Positions 16,645 to 25,975 of a stretch of 64,000 bases of DNA are shown one piece after another. Within the stretch, counting starts at the first letter, position 1. Each line of letters begins with the position of its first letter. The notes under the pieces were generated by a model. It saw only the letters and a list, made by a program, of their open reading frames with translations. It ran no database searches and was not told the origin of the DNA. A program made the position numbers and the translations under genes. The DNA is from Pelagirhabdus alkalitolerans (GTDB lineage: Bacteria > Bacillota > Bacilli > Bacillales > Amphibacillaceae). The DNA lies in the NCBI RefSeq assembly GCF_900096905.1, contig NZ_FMYI01000004.1, positions 1-64,000 of the forward strand, in the 5' to 3' direction.

Positions 16645-16677
16645 AAATAAAAATCCACCTAAATAAAAGAGGTGGAC
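16645..16677 (-). terminator. Expression-platform terminator of the c-di-GMP riboswitch
   Basis: TCCACCT (16654-16660) pairs with AGGTGGA (16670-16676); the minus-strand transcript then enters a T-rich tract (TTTTTATTTT). It lies between the aptamer and the fapA start, as expected for transcriptional control by the riboswitch. Confidence 0.85.
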
Positions 16678-16685
16678 TTATCGAC

Positions 16686-16796
16686 TCGCATCTCTTCGGT
16701 AGCCCGGCGATCATCATTATTTTACATAATATTAGACCCGTAGCTTTGCGTCCTTATTTTTCAATAAGTTTGCCATTATCGTCATGCCGTTATTTA
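16686..16796 (-). promoter_or_regulatory. Cyclic-di-GMP-I (GEMM-I) riboswitch aptamer
   Basis: On the minus strand the GEMM-I hallmarks appear in order: TGGCAAAC, a stem capped by a GAAA tetraloop (CTTATT-GAAA-AATAAG), the linker GGACGCAAAGC, a second stem region beginning GGGTCTA, and the 3' segment GCCGGGCTACCG. CGATA at the 5' side can pair with TACCG at the 3' side to close P1. By eye the base aligned with Vc2 G20 is G, which favours c-di-GMP over cGAMP. The terminator downstream suggests transcriptional control of fapA-pilZ. Whether binding turns the genes on or off cannot be decided by eye. Confidence 0.92.
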
Positions 16797-17002
16797 TTTT
16801 TTGAACGCTTTTATTATAGTAAGAAAGAATTAGAATCGCAATCCTAATGACAAAAATAAATTTTTTCGTCTTTCAAACTACCTCTTTCTTCTTTAGTCTT
16901 ATTTCCCTATATCCTTTTTAGATAAACATTGTTTAAATAGATAGAGTGATTACTTTACATACCTTTTGGTTTTTTATATTAGACAAATTCTGTTGCGTTA
17001 TG

Positions 17003-17050
17003 ATACTATATATAGTGATTAAAGAAATTATAAATCACTATATATAGTAT
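17003..17050 (+). promoter_or_regulatory. Twin NrdR boxes
   Basis: Two copies of a core CTATATATAG palindrome (17006-17015 and 17038-17047), extended as ATACTATATATAGTGAT and its reverse complement, lie with centres 32 bp apart, close to three helical turns. This is the classic arrangement of NrdR boxes in front of ribonucleotide reductase genes. NrdR represses when dATP is abundant. The whole 48-bp block is also one large inverted repeat. The ribosome site of nrdE begins 15 bp downstream. Confidence 0.85.
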
Positions 17051-17077
17051 TTTTTGTGATTGAGGAGGATTATTCAT

Positions 17078-19354
17078 ATGCAAACGACGATTCAGTCGAT
17101 TCAAAACAAACTTGATTACCTTGCTAAGTGTTATGACGTTGATTTAACATCATTAAAGGAAAAAGTTCATCAAGCTGAAAGAGAGGAAAAAGAAGCAAGA
17201 GATACCGCTTTATTTTATGCGTTAAACCAAATCGCGATGGATGCACCCGATTGGACGTTTATATCAGCTAATTTTTATCTTGACCAACTTTATGAACAGG
17301 CAAGCAAAAACAGAGGTTATGACGAAGTTAAAAAATACGGTGATTTCAACCAATTAATCTCAACATTAATTGAAAAAGGAATTTACTCAAAACAACTACA
17401 TAATAGCTATACAGCTGAAGAAATCAAACAACTTCAAGAAGCTATTGATCCGAGTCGAGATGAGTTGTTTAATTACATCGGATTATTCTTACTCAGTGAC
17501 CGGTACTTAGCTCGTGACCATGATCGAAACTTATATGAACTCCCTCAGGAGCGATTCATGATTATAGCAATGACTTTAATGCAAAATGAGGACACATCAA
17601 AACGCATTGAGCGTGTCAAAGAAGCTTACTGGGCATTATCAAACCTTTATATGACGGTTGCAACACCAACATTATCTAATGCTGGTAAAAGCTACGGACA
17701 ACTCTCTAGCTGTTTTATCGATACCGTCGATGATTCATTAGATAGTATTTATTTAAATAACTGGGATATCGCTAGACTTAGTAAAGACGGTGGTGGTATC
17801 GGTATTTATTACGGTAAGGTACGAGCACTTGGTTCTGACATCAAAAAATTCAAAGGCAATTCATCAGGCATTGTTCCGTGGATTAAATTAATTAACGATA
17901 CAGCCGTAAGTGTTGATCAACTCGGACAGCGACAAGGCGCCGTTGCAATCTATCTCGATATTTTCCACAAAGATATTATGAATGGCTTTTTAGACCTTAA
18001 AACAAATAATGGTGATGAGCGCCGAAAAGCACATGATATATTCACAGGTGTATCCATTCCTGATCTATTTATGGAGCAACTTAAAATTAAAGATGAAAAC
18101 GGCAAAAGTGTTGGTGAGTGGTCTACATTCTGTCCTCATCAAGTGAAGCAATTTATGGGCTGGAAAGATGAAGATGGTAATCCGCTTGGACTTGAAGACT
18201 TCTATGATGAAGAAGATCAAAAGTATTTCACTGAGAAATACCAAGAGGCCGTTAATCATCCAACGCTACCTAGAAAAACATACCGTGCAATGGACATCAT
18301 GGCGCGCATAATGGTCGCTCAACTTGAAACGGGAACACCTTACATGTTCTATCGTGATGAAGTCAATCGTCAAAACCCGAATAAACATGTGATTGGCGAG
18401 GGTAGAACGTCGATCTATTCAAGTAATTTATGTACAGAAATAGCTCAAAATATGTCACCAACGACTATTGTTCGTGAGTATCAAGACGAAGATGGTAACA
18501 TCGTCATTGTTAGAAAACCTGGTGACTTTGTTGTTTGTAACTTGTCATCCATTAATTTAGCAAAAGCGATTCCTAGCGATGTCTTGTCCCGTCTTATTCC
18601 AATCCAAGTACGCATGCTCGATAATGTCATCGACTTAAATACCATTAGTGTCGGACAAGCTGAAGCAACAAATAAAAAGTATCGTGCTGTTGGACTTGGA
18701 ACATTTGGTTGGCACCACTTATTAGCAAAAGAGCACATTCATTGGGAGTCTGAAGAAGCGATTGATTATGCTGACTCTGTTTATGAAGATATTGCGTATT
18801 ACACCATTCAAGCTTCTATGGAGCTTGCAAAAGAAAAAGGATCTTACGAGAAATTCAAAGGAAGCGAATGGGACACAGGCCGCTACTTCACAAGACGTGA
18901 GTACACGAGTGAAAGATGGCAACAATTAAGCCAAGATATTAAATCATTTGGCCTTAGAAATGGTTGGCTGATGGCTGTTGCACCTAACTCTTCGACTGCT
19001 AAAATTGGTGGCTCAACAGATGGGATCGACCCTATTTATGCGATTGAATATGCCGAGGAAAAGAAAAACTTTAAATTTAAAGTAACAGCACCTGATATCA
19101 ACCATGAAACGTACCCATTCTACAGACGCGCACGTCACGAGCTGGATCAAGTTTATAGCATCAGACAAAACGCAAAGCGTCAGCGTCACGTCGACCAAGG
19201 TATTAGCTTTAACCTTTATGTCAGACACGACATTAAAGCTAAAGAGTTACTAAATTTACACCTAGCAGCTTATGAAAATCGTTTAAAAACAACTTATTAC
19301 GTACGAAGCACTTCTCAGACAGAGATCGACGAGTGCGAAGCATGCCATAGTTAA
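17078..19354 (+). CDS. nrdE: Class I ribonucleotide reductase, large (alpha) subunit
   Basis: This 758-aa subunit reduces ribonucleotides to deoxyribonucleotides. The redox-active cysteine region is QLSSCFID, the thiyl-radical Cys and nearby Glu are in NLCTEIAQN, the second active-site Cys is in VVCNLSSIN, and the C-terminal redox pair is CEACHS. No N-terminal ATP-cone is evident, so overall-activity control by dATP would be absent or different. The length is greater than typical NrdE (about 700). GAGGAGG precedes ATG 17078; an upstream in-frame ATG at 17060 lacks a site. It is the first gene of an operon with nrdF and a flavodoxin, under twin NrdR boxes. Confidence 0.92.
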   Translation: MQTTIQSIQNKLDYLAKCYDVDLTSLKEKVHQAEREEKEARDTALFYALNQIAMDAPDWTFISANFYLDQLYEQASKNRGYDEVKKYGDFNQLISTLIEKGIYSKQLHNSYTAEEIKQLQEAIDPSRDELFNYIGLFLLSDRYLARDHDRNLYELPQERFMIIAMTLMQNEDTSKRIERVKEAYWALSNLYMTVATPTLSNAGKSYGQLSSCFIDTVDDSLDSIYLNNWDIARLSKDGGGIGIYYGKVRALGSDIKKFKGNSSGIVPWIKLINDTAVSVDQLGQRQGAVAIYLDIFHKDIMNGFLDLKTNNGDERRKAHDIFTGVSIPDLFMEQLKIKDENGKSVGEWSTFCPHQVKQFMGWKDEDGNPLGLEDFYDEEDQKYFTEKYQEAVNHPTLPRKTYRAMDIMARIMVAQLETGTPYMFYRDEVNRQNPNKHVIGEGRTSIYSSNLCTEIAQNMSPTTIVREYQDEDGNIVIVRKPGDFVVCNLSSINLAKAIPSDVLSRLIPIQVRMLDNVIDLNTISVGQAEATNKKYRAVGLGTFGWHHLLAKEHIHWESEEAIDYADSVYEDIAYYTIQASMELAKEKGSYEKFKGSEWDTGRYFTRREYTSERWQQLSQDIKSFGLRNGWLMAVAPNSSTAKIGGSTDGIDPIYAIEYAEEKKNFKFKVTAPDINHETYPFYRRARHELDQVYSIRQNAKRQRHVDQGISFNLYVRHDIKAKELLNLHLAAYENRLKTTYYVRSTSQTEIDECEACHS

Positions 19355-19368
19355 TAAGGAGGCTAACA

Positions 19369-20418
19369 ATGAGTTTTACTGATACACCTTTATCTCGCAT
19401 AAAGCTATTAAATCCAACCTACCCAAACAAAGCAACTGGTGTCATTAACGGACAAAATTCTGGGCTTTTAAATTGGAATGATATTGCTTATCCACAAATG
19501 TATGATCTTTATCAAACGTTGCTATCAAACTTTTGGAAAGCTCAAGAGATCAATATGCAAGATGATATTAAACAGTGGGATTATTTAACGGAAACAGAAA
19601 AAGATGTTTTCTTAAGAATTAACACTCAGCTGGCATCTTTAGATAGCTTGCAAACACCAACAATGACACAAGTCATGGATTATGTAACAGACTCGAGTTT
19701 TAAGGCGATTTTTGCAGTCATTAGCCAACAAGAGGCTGTTCACAATGAATCTTATTCATATATTTTAAGCTCTCTTGTTCCGCTTGCCGAACAAAACAAA
19801 CGATTTGATCAAGCAAAAGAAGACCCTGTCGTGCAAAAACGAAATCAATTAATACTAGATCACTATGAAGCGTTTAGAGAAGAGCCAACACCACAAAAAT
19901 TATATGAGCTCGCCATCAATTCAATTAATCTTGAAGGTATTTATTTCTATGCTGGTTTTGCCTTTTTCTATCACTTAGCACGTCAGCAAAAGATGTTAAA
20001 AACAAGCACGATGATTAGCTATATTCAACGTGATGAAATGCAACATGCTTATTTCATCAGTCAATTTATTCGTATTCTTTTAACTGAGAATCCAGAACTA
20101 AATACAGATGAAAACATTCAATATGCATATGACACCATTGACCGTGCCGTTCAACTTGAAAAAGAATGGGCAAATTATATTCTTGAAGATATTGAAGGGA
20201 TTGATTTAGAAGAATTCCATCACTACGTCGAATACCTAGCAAATAAACGATTCCGACAGATTGGACTTGATAATTATTACCCTGAACGTGACAATCCAAT
20301 GGCGTGGATTCATGTTTTTAGTGATGAAATGATGAACGAAACGAAATCAGATTTCTTCGAACAAAAATCAAGAACGTATACGAAAGTGTCGTCATCAAAT
20401 GGTTTTGATGAGTTGTAA
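19369..20418 (+). CDS. nrdF: Class I ribonucleotide reductase, small (beta) subunit
   Basis: This 349-aa ferritin-like subunit holds the metal/tyrosyl radical cofactor. The ligand motifs are present in order: Asp in SLDSLQT, Glu and His in QEAVHNESYS with the radical Tyr in SYS, Glu in LEGIYFYAGF, and Glu and His in RDEMQHAYF. All six ligands are kept, so this is not a metal-free class Ie variant. It begins 14 bp after nrdE with AAGGAGG as ribosome site. Whether iron or manganese is used cannot be read from the sequence; a flavodoxin-type partner downstream is compatible with Mn activation. Confidence 0.92.
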   Translation: MSFTDTPLSRIKLLNPTYPNKATGVINGQNSGLLNWNDIAYPQMYDLYQTLLSNFWKAQEINMQDDIKQWDYLTETEKDVFLRINTQLASLDSLQTPTMTQVMDYVTDSSFKAIFAVISQQEAVHNESYSYILSSLVPLAEQNKRFDQAKEDPVVQKRNQLILDHYEAFREEPTPQKLYELAINSINLEGIYFYAGFAFFYHLARQQKMLKTSTMISYIQRDEMQHAYFISQFIRILLTENPELNTDENIQYAYDTIDRAVQLEKEWANYILEDIEGIDLEEFHHYVEYLANKRFRQIGLDNYYPERDNPMAWIHVFSDEMMNETKSDFFEQKSRTYTKVSSSNGFDEL

Positions 20419-20433
20419 AGGAGCGTATAATCA

Positions 20434-20874
20434 ATGAAAGCATGTATCATTTATAGTTCAGTGACAGGTAATACCTATCAGTTAGCTCAAGAGGTCTATG
20501 ATACTCTATCCGCTTCTATAGAAGATTTAGATTATGTTCATGTTGATGAAATTGATTATGATCAGCTATTAAATTATGATTTTATTGCTATCGGAACGTA
20601 CACATGGGGAAGCGGTGACTTACCTATGGAAATGGAACCTTTATTTGATTGGTTTGAAGAACAATCACCGAAGCATTTAAGAACAGCCGTATTTGGCACG
20701 GGAGATAGCTTTTATCCTAACTTCTGTGGTGCGGTTGACTTATTCCGGGATATGTTATATGTTAAAACGACTTTAACTGTCACCCTTAAAGTTGAACTCA
20801 TGCCTCAATCACATGATATCAAAAAAGTACCAACTTTCTGTGACCGTCTCATGCCAGAGCCTGTTTATAGCTAA
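20434..20874 (+). CDS. Flavodoxin (likely reductase partner)
   Basis: This 146-aa protein is a short-chain flavodoxin with the FMN phosphate loop YSSVTGNT near the N-terminus and the FMN-binding loops GTYTWGSGDLP and FGTGDSFY. It sits 15 bp after nrdF, where class Ib systems often have nrdI. It is a canonical flavodoxin rather than an NrdI by its long GTYTWG loop, but it may fulfil the NrdI role of activating the beta-subunit cofactor or reduce other proteins. It is the last gene of the nrd operon and is followed by a strong terminator. Confidence 0.88.
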   Translation: MKACIIYSSVTGNTYQLAQEVYDTLSASIEDLDYVHVDEIDYDQLLNYDFIAIGTYTWGSGDLPMEMEPLFDWFEEQSPKHLRTAVFGTGDSFYPNFCGAVDLFRDMLYVKTTLTVTLKVELMPQSHDIKKVPTFCDRLMPEPVYS

Positions 20875-20901
20875 ATATATAATCTTAACTAAAGCATAAA
20901 T

Positions 20902-20944
20902 AAAGCTAATGATCCGTTCATGTGTTGAACAGATCATTAGCTTT
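20902..20944. terminator. nrd operon terminator
   Basis: Thirteen-base arms AAAGCTAATGATC/GATCATTAGCTTT, plus inner GTTCA/TGAAC, are followed by AATTTTTTT on the plus strand. It also separates the convergent chemoreceptor gene. Confidence 0.85.
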
Positions 20945-20970
20945 AATTTTTTTGAAAATATGATATAAAA

Positions 20971-23016
20971 CTATTTTTCAGTTTTAAACTGTTTCATTTG
21001 TCGATCGAGTGATTCACCCGATTCTTGTAACTGCTCTGCAGAGTCTGTTACCATCTTAAGCGCTTCTAATTGCTCTGCCGCTGAGGCATCAACTTCTTCA
21101 GATGCAGCTGCTGTTTCTTCTAATATCGTTGCAATATGACTAATCGATTCAACGACTCGTTCCTTATATTGATCAATTTGATGTATATCCGAACCAATTT
21201 CCTCAATCGCACCAATCATTTGTTTATTCTCAGCTGAAATATCACTAAATAATTGTGATGAGTCTCGAGCCACACCACTTTGTTTATCTGCCATCGTTTG
21301 AGTCTGCTCTATCTGATCAACGGCCGTTTTAGAAACATTTTGAACAACTTGAATCGTACTAGAAATGTCTGTAGTCGCATGAGATGTTTGTTCTGCAAGT
21401 TTTCTAACTTCCTCAGCCACAACGGCAAATCCCTTACCGTGTTCACCAGCACGTGCCGCTTCAATTGACGCATTTAGAGCAAGTAAGTTTGTTTGCTCGG
21501 AAATATCGCTGATCGTATTTACAATAGAGTCAATGTTTGTAATCTGACTTGATAAATCAGTTATCACATGCCCAATCTCATCAACGACTTGTTTAGATTG
21601 ATCGGCACTTGATTGTAATTCACTCATCTGCTCCACACCACGATCATTAATCTGATCAACCTGTTCAGAAAAGGATTTGAGTTGCTCTGTTTTCTTCACT
21701 AAATTTGTCAGCTGCTCAGATAAACTTAACGTTTGTTCATTTGTGTCTTCTGCATGCTGACTAGCATCTGTTGTCCCTTCTGAAACTTGACTCATTGCCC
21801 GACTAATTTCTTCACTTGATGCCGTGGTTTCTTCTGATACAGAGCTTAGTTGTTCAGTCGCATCAGATACGGTTGTAACCGATGTACGAACAGCTTCAAC
21901 TAAACCTTTAATATTTGCTACCATCTGATTAAAGTTCGTTGTTAATTCACCCACTTCATCAGAAGTTTGGGGCTTGATATAAACGGATAAATCACCTGAA
22001 GCCACCTTGTCAACTTCTTTATTCAATCGATGAATAGGTTTTACAAGTCGTCTTGCTAGTATAAGAGCAATCACGATAAAGACAAGCATGACAATTAATG
22101 CAATACCGCCCATCGCCATTAACAATTCATTTAATGCTGCATATACTTCGCGATCTGGCATCACAAATCCTAACGTCCAATTTGTTCGTGGAATTTCTTG
22201 ATAGTAAATATGTGCTGAATCTCCATCTACTTCTGCTTCATGAATGCCAGTTCGGCTTTCATTGATCGCGTCATTCAATGTGCTGAATGTCTCATCTTCA
22301 CTCAGTGCTGATCCTGAAAATTCATCTTCATCTGGGTGCACGATAAAATGGTCTTGAGCATCTAGAAGGAATGCTTGTCCACTCGTTCCAGTATCCACAT
22401 CTTGAATCACTGTTTGCAATTGACTAATGTCAATATCACTTGAAATAACCCCTGAAAATGTGCCGGATGCATCGTAAAAAGGAATACTTGTCGTAATTAA
22501 CGTCATGTCTAACGCCTCATCATAATAAGGAGCTGTCCATGTAATCTCATCCTGTTCTTTTCCAGCTAAATACCAGTCGTGCGTAGGGTAATCGTAATCA
22601 GGATCTTCATATTCATCAGTAAATATGACGTTATCTCCATCTTTATAGCCATATGGACCAAAAAATTCTATGTCTTCATCATACATAAAAGGTTCAAACC
22701 ATACGCCCATTCCATACGTATCCTCATTTAATTCAAGAAATTCTTCAAACAGCTGTTGATACTGATCATGGTCGAAGGATGTTCCTTCAACTTGAACTAC
22801 ACGAGCCATGGACTCCCCTAATCGTTGATGTCCTAACAATTCACCATCAATATAATGTGTGATGTCATTTGCTAAATAGTCCATTTTTTCTTCTATTTGA
22901 TCTTCTAGCTCAGCCTCAGCTAATCGGTAACTAAAATAACTAAGCACGAACATGGCCAACACAACAATCGGTATGAAAATAAGAATTTTCATCCGAATAC
23001 TACTTTTTCGTTTCAT
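20971..23016 (-). CDS. Methyl-accepting chemotaxis protein with dCache sensor
   Basis: This 681-aa chemoreceptor has TM1 (about residues 9-30), a large extracytoplasmic double-Cache domain (about 35-290; conserved segments such as [17 protein letters not shown] and [10 protein letters not shown]), TM2 (about 293-316), HAMP and a cytoplasmic signalling domain with the tip [20 protein letters not shown]. dCache sensors of this type often bind amino acids, but the ligand-pocket residues were not assigned here. The sensor is strongly acidic, in keeping with a salt-tolerant host. GGGGGAG precedes the ATG. It is transcribed alone. Confidence 0.93.
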   Translation of the reverse strand: MKRKSSIRMKILIFIPIVVLAMFVLSYFSYRLAEAELEDQIEEKMDYLANDITHYIDGELLGHQRLGESMARVVQVEGTSFDHDQYQQLFEEFLELNEDTYGMGVWFEPFMYDEDIEFFGPYGYKDGDNVIFTDEYEDPDYDYPTHDWYLAGKEQDEITWTAPYYDEALDMTLITTSIPFYDASGTFSGVISSDIDISQLQTVIQDVDTGTSGQAFLLDAQDHFIVHPDEDEFSGSALSEDETFSTLNDAINESRTGIHEAEVDGDSAHIYYQEIPRTNWTLGFVMPDREVYAALNELLMAMGGIALIVMLVFIVIALILARRLVKPIHRLNKEVDKVASGDLSVYIKPQTSDEVGELTTNFNQMVANIKGLVEAVRTSVTTVSDATEQLSSVSEETTASSEEISRAMSQVSEGTTDASQHAEDTNEQTLSLSEQLTNLVKKTEQLKSFSEQVDQINDRGVEQMSELQSSADQSKQVVDEIGHVITDLSSQITNIDSIVNTISDISEQTNLLALNASIEAARAGEHGKGFAVVAEEVRKLAEQTSHATTDISSTIQVVQNVSKTAVDQIEQTQTMADKQSGVARDSSQLFSDISAENKQMIGAIEEIGSDIHQIDQYKERVVESISHIATILEETAAASEEVDASAAEQLEALKMVTDSAEQLQESGESLDRQMKQFKTEK

Positions 23017-23151
23017 AATTCTCCCCCTTGATCATATCTTTTATAGATGATCAGATTTATAAAACCTTATATTTATTTATCGACATAATTCGCGAAATGT
23101 ATAGAGTTTCCTTATATTTCGCTGTGTAATTTATGTTGACTTTGCCAACTA

Positions 23152-23179
23152 TTAACATTACTCTAAAATTAGCTATAAT
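23152..23179 (+). promoter_or_regulatory. Promoter of yxlEFG
   Basis: TTAACA (23152-23157) is followed by 16 bp and a perfect TATAAT (23174-23179); transcription would begin about 25 bp before the yxlE start codon. It looks like an ordinary sigma-A promoter. No sigY-type gene lies upstream, unlike B. subtilis. Confidence 0.55.
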
Positions 23180-23213
23180 CGGATACATTAACTCGTTTTT
23201 CGGAGGTGACGAT

Positions 23214-23411
23214 ATGGACGAGATCGCAAATTTAATTGAATTTTTACTCCCGCTTTTTATTTTGCAATTTATTCTCATGGTGGCTGCTCTTATTGTCTGG
23301 TTTAAAACGGATCAGACAAAAGGCCCTAAGTGGCTTTGGTTAGTCATTATTATTTTTGTGAACACGATTGGCCCGATCCTGTTTTTCATAATCGGAAGGA
23401 GACATGACTAG
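23214..23411 (+). CDS. yxlE: YxlE-like small membrane protein (PLDc_N)
   Basis: This 65-aa protein has two transmembrane segments and the PLDc_N pattern (LLPLFILQFILM ... GPKWLWLVIIIFVNTIGPILFF spread over the protein, ending in GRRHD). In B. subtilis YxlE negatively influences the ECF sigma factor SigY and is encoded with the YxlFG ABC transporter. CGGAGGTGACG precedes ATG 23214; an in-frame ATG further upstream has no ribosome site and would precede the transcription start. The stop codon abuts the yxlF ATG, so the two are coupled. Confidence 0.8.
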   Translation: MDEIANLIEFLLPLFILQFILMVAALIVWFKTDQTKGPKWLWLVIIIFVNTIGPILFFIIGRRHD

Positions 23412-24317
23412 ATGCAGTTACAAGTTAAAAAACTAACAAAAGACTTCAACAATATAAAAGCTGTTGACGAGCTATCTTTTGAATTAAATCAAGGTGAGTG
23501 TGTTGCACTTCTAGGTGCTAACGGTGCCGGTAAGACGACAACACTACGCATGTTAGCTGGACTACTAAAGCCGACTGACGGGACCATTGAAATTGAAGGA
23601 TCGAACGGAAAAAAAGATGTTCGATCTGAAATTGGTTACCTTCCCCAACACCCTGTCTTTCACGGTTGGATGACGGGTATGGAGTTCTTAGTATTTGTTG
23701 GTAAACTCGCTCACCTCTCGCAAAAAGAGGCCAAAACAAGAGCGATCGAATTACTTGAACGGGTTGGTATTTCTGATGCTGCAAATATGCGCATCCACAA
23801 ATACTCTGGAGGCATGAAGCAACGATTAGGTATTGCACAATCATTGATTCATCAACCTCGCTTACTCTTAATGGATGAGCCTGTTTCATCTCTTGATCCA
23901 ATTGGAAGACGAGAAGTTTTAACATTACTTAAGGAATTAAAAAAAGAAACAACTCTATTATTCTCCACGCATATTCTTAATGATGCTGAAGAGATTAGTG
24001 ATGGTCTTATCGTTATTGATCACGGCAAAATTAAAGAAAAAGGTTCTCTTGAAGCATTACAGAAAAAATACCAAAATCAAAAAATTGATCTCCACTTTGA
24101 AACAGTTGAAGAAAAACAAATTGAAGAAATCGAGGCGTTAGAAGGCATTGAAAGTGTGTTAGCAACTGCTGATGGCATCACGTGTATGGTTTCTGATTTA
24201 GACGTTGCAAGAGAGTCTGTTCTAAATGCTACTTTGTCTCACAATTGGTCCTTGAATTATTTCACGACTGGGAAAACAACACTTGAGGATATGTTTATGG
24301 AGGTGCTCAACCAATGA
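23412..24317 (+). CDS. yxlF: ABC transporter ATP-binding protein YxlF
   Basis: This 301-aa ATPase has Walker A GANGAGKTT, a Q-loop, signature YSGGMKQRL, Walker B LLLMDEP and the H-loop in FSTHIL, followed by a C-terminal extension of about 80 residues as in drug/bacitracin-type exporters. It pairs with the downstream membrane protein, which overlaps its last codons by 4 bp. Its order yxlE-F-G matches B. subtilis. The substrate is unknown. Confidence 0.9.
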   Translation: MQLQVKKLTKDFNNIKAVDELSFELNQGECVALLGANGAGKTTTLRMLAGLLKPTDGTIEIEGSNGKKDVRSEIGYLPQHPVFHGWMTGMEFLVFVGKLAHLSQKEAKTRAIELLERVGISDAANMRIHKYSGGMKQRLGIAQSLIHQPRLLLMDEPVSSLDPIGRREVLTLLKELKKETTLLFSTHILNDAEEISDGLIVIDHGKIKEKGSLEALQKKYQNQKIDLHFETVEEKQIEEIEALEGIESVLATADGITCMVSDLDVARESVLNATLSHNWSLNYFTTGKTTLEDMFMEVLNQ

Positions 24318-25087
24318 ATCAATTTAAAACATTGATGAACAAAGAATGGCTTGAACATTGGCGTAATTTTAGTTGGATTTGGGTACCCATCACTTTTATA
24401 TTAATTGGGATTATGGATCCGATCACTACTTATTATTTACCTGTTTTATTAGAGGAATTCGGTGGATTTGAAGAAGAAATTATCTTTGAAATACCCGCTA
24501 TGTCAGGGGCTGATGTTTTAATGATGAGTCTATCAGAATATAGCATGTTCGGTGTTTTAATTATTATCTTATTAACGATGGGAACGATTGCCGCGGAACG
24601 TCAAAGTGGCGTTAGTGACTTAATTTTAGTTAAACCAATATCAACCGTGTATTACATTTTATCTAAATGGCTCACTAAAGTTATATTTTTTATAACATCT
24701 TTTATTTTGGGCATGCTTTTTAGTTGGTATTATACTAATTTATTATTTGATTCTATTTCCTTTAGTGAATGGTTCTGGACAATTCTCTTTTACAGTTTAT
24801 GGCTCATTTTTGTCATAACGCTTGTTGTCTTTTATAATACCTTATTTAATAAACAAGCTGTTGTGGCTGGTGTTTCAGTATTAACATTGATTATTATGTC
24901 CATCATTAACGGCGTTTTCTCAAATAGAATGCCATGGTTCCCTAATAATATTAGTGCCTTAATAGCAGACATGTTAAATGAAGGTCAAATTTCTACAGAT
25001 TTATGGATTGCATTTTTTGTTATGATCGCTATCATCTCAAGTTTACTCTTGTTATCGTTCACCACATTTTCGAAGAATGAAAAATAA
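24314..25087 (+). CDS. yxlG: ABC transporter permease YxlG
   Basis: This 257-aa integral membrane protein of the ABC-2 type has six hydrophobic segments. The conserved cytoplasmic motif region ERQSGVSDLILVKPIS (about residues 95-110) contacts the ATPase in this family. It overlaps yxlF by 4 bp (ATGA), with GGAGGTG inside the yxlF end as ribosome site. It completes the transporter; the substrate is unknown. Confidence 0.85.
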   Translation: MNQFKTLMNKEWLEHWRNFSWIWVPITFILIGIMDPITTYYLPVLLEEFGGFEEEIIFEIPAMSGADVLMMSLSEYSMFGVLIIILLTMGTIAAERQSGVSDLILVKPISTVYYILSKWLTKVIFFITSFILGMLFSWYYTNLLFDSISFSEWFWTILFYSLWLIFVITLVVFYNTLFNKQAVVAGVSVLTLIIMSIINGVFSNRMPWFPNNISALIADMLNEGQISTDLWIAFFVMIAIISSLLLLSFTTFSKNEK

Positions 25088-25124
25088 AATCACGCATTCG
25101 ATTACTAATATCGAATGCGTGATT
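25088..25124. terminator. Bidirectional terminator, yxlG/ykgA-like gene
   Basis: Fifteen-bp perfect arms AATCACGCATTCGAT and ATCGAATGCGTGATT lie between two convergent genes and are flanked by A- and T-rich tracts. Confidence 0.85.
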
Positions 25125-25126
25125 CT

Positions 25127-25975
25127 TTATTTAGATTGACGGACTGTTGGAAGTGTCGCACACCTAAATGAGCCACCCGATTTAATAATTTCTGAAAATG
25201 GAACTTTTATGACTTGAAATCCTCTATCCTTTAATGCCTGATTGACAAGTAAATTTTCTGGTAAACTAATCACCGTCTTATTGCCTAATGATAAGACGTT
25301 CGTCCCTAACGATATATACTCAGAATCATCGACCTCTATTAAATCGTAATGCTCAGACAATTTATCATAATCTGCGTGAGATATTCCTTTTTTATAAACA
25401 ATCGCCACATCAGGTGACACAATATTAAATGCACAATCCAAGTGTAAAATGTCCTCACCTAAATCAATCATCTCAATCGAATATGTCGGCAAATAAGCTT
25501 TTAATTCTTCGACAGCTCTTCGGCTAGTGCGTTTACTTAACCCTATCCAAACACGAGTGCCATCAATGATGACGTCTCCACCTTCTATTGGATAATCGGA
25601 AAAGGTAATATAATCAAAGCCTAGATCATTTAAATGCTGTTTTAATTTATCGGTTTCAGCTTTTCGAATCGTTCGTTTCATCTTACTCACAAAAAAAGTT
25701 TCACCGATGGTAAAACCGATATCCCTTGTGAATACTTGTTCATTTAATTGCTCTTCCGGTTCAAGACTTGTAATTTGAACGCCTCGTTCTCTCATCAAAT
25801 CTACAAAATGAAGGTGCTGTTTTTTCGCTTTATTGATATCGATATTATGGTCAATATAATATTTTTGTGTTTCGTTAATAATTTGTGTAATTCTCATATA
25901 ATTAGGTGGAGAAACGATCACTTGTTTTAACGGATCATACTCTGTATGGCACTCATATTGTTTTTCTTTAATCAT
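25127..25975 (-). CDS. ykgA: DDAH/amidinotransferase-family hydrolase (YkgA-like)
   Basis: This 282-aa enzyme belongs to the guanidine-modifying superfamily. The catalytic triad appears as Glu in PIEGGDV, His in LHLDCAF and Cys in SFRCATLP (C272) near the C-terminus. Dimethylarginine dimethylaminohydrolases hydrolyse methylated arginines to citrulline; Bacillus YkgA-type proteins share the motifs, but their true substrate is not established. GGAGGGGAAG precedes the ATG. It is monocistronic. Confidence 0.82.
   Translation of the reverse strand: MIKEKQYECHTEYDPLKQVIVSPPNYMRITQIINETQKYYIDHNIDINKAKKQHLHFVDLMRERGVQITSLEPEEQLNEQVFTRDIGFTIGETFFVSKMKRTIRKAETDKLKQHLNDLGFDYITFSDYPIEGGDVIIDGTRVWIGLSKRTSRRAVEELKAYLPTYSIEMIDLGEDILHLDCAFNIVSPDVAIVYKKGISHADYDKLSEHYDLIEVDDSEYISLGTNVLSLGNKTVISLPENLLVNQALKDRGFQVIKVPFSEIIKSGGSFRCATLPTVRQSK

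Noticed and set aside
16686..16796. cGAMP-type GEMM-Ib riboswitch
   Set aside because: By eye the base aligned with Vc2 position 20 is G, which favours c-di-GMP; an assay would settle it.
19369..20418. Beta subunit as a metal-free class Ie variant
   Set aside because: All six metal ligands and the radical tyrosine are present.
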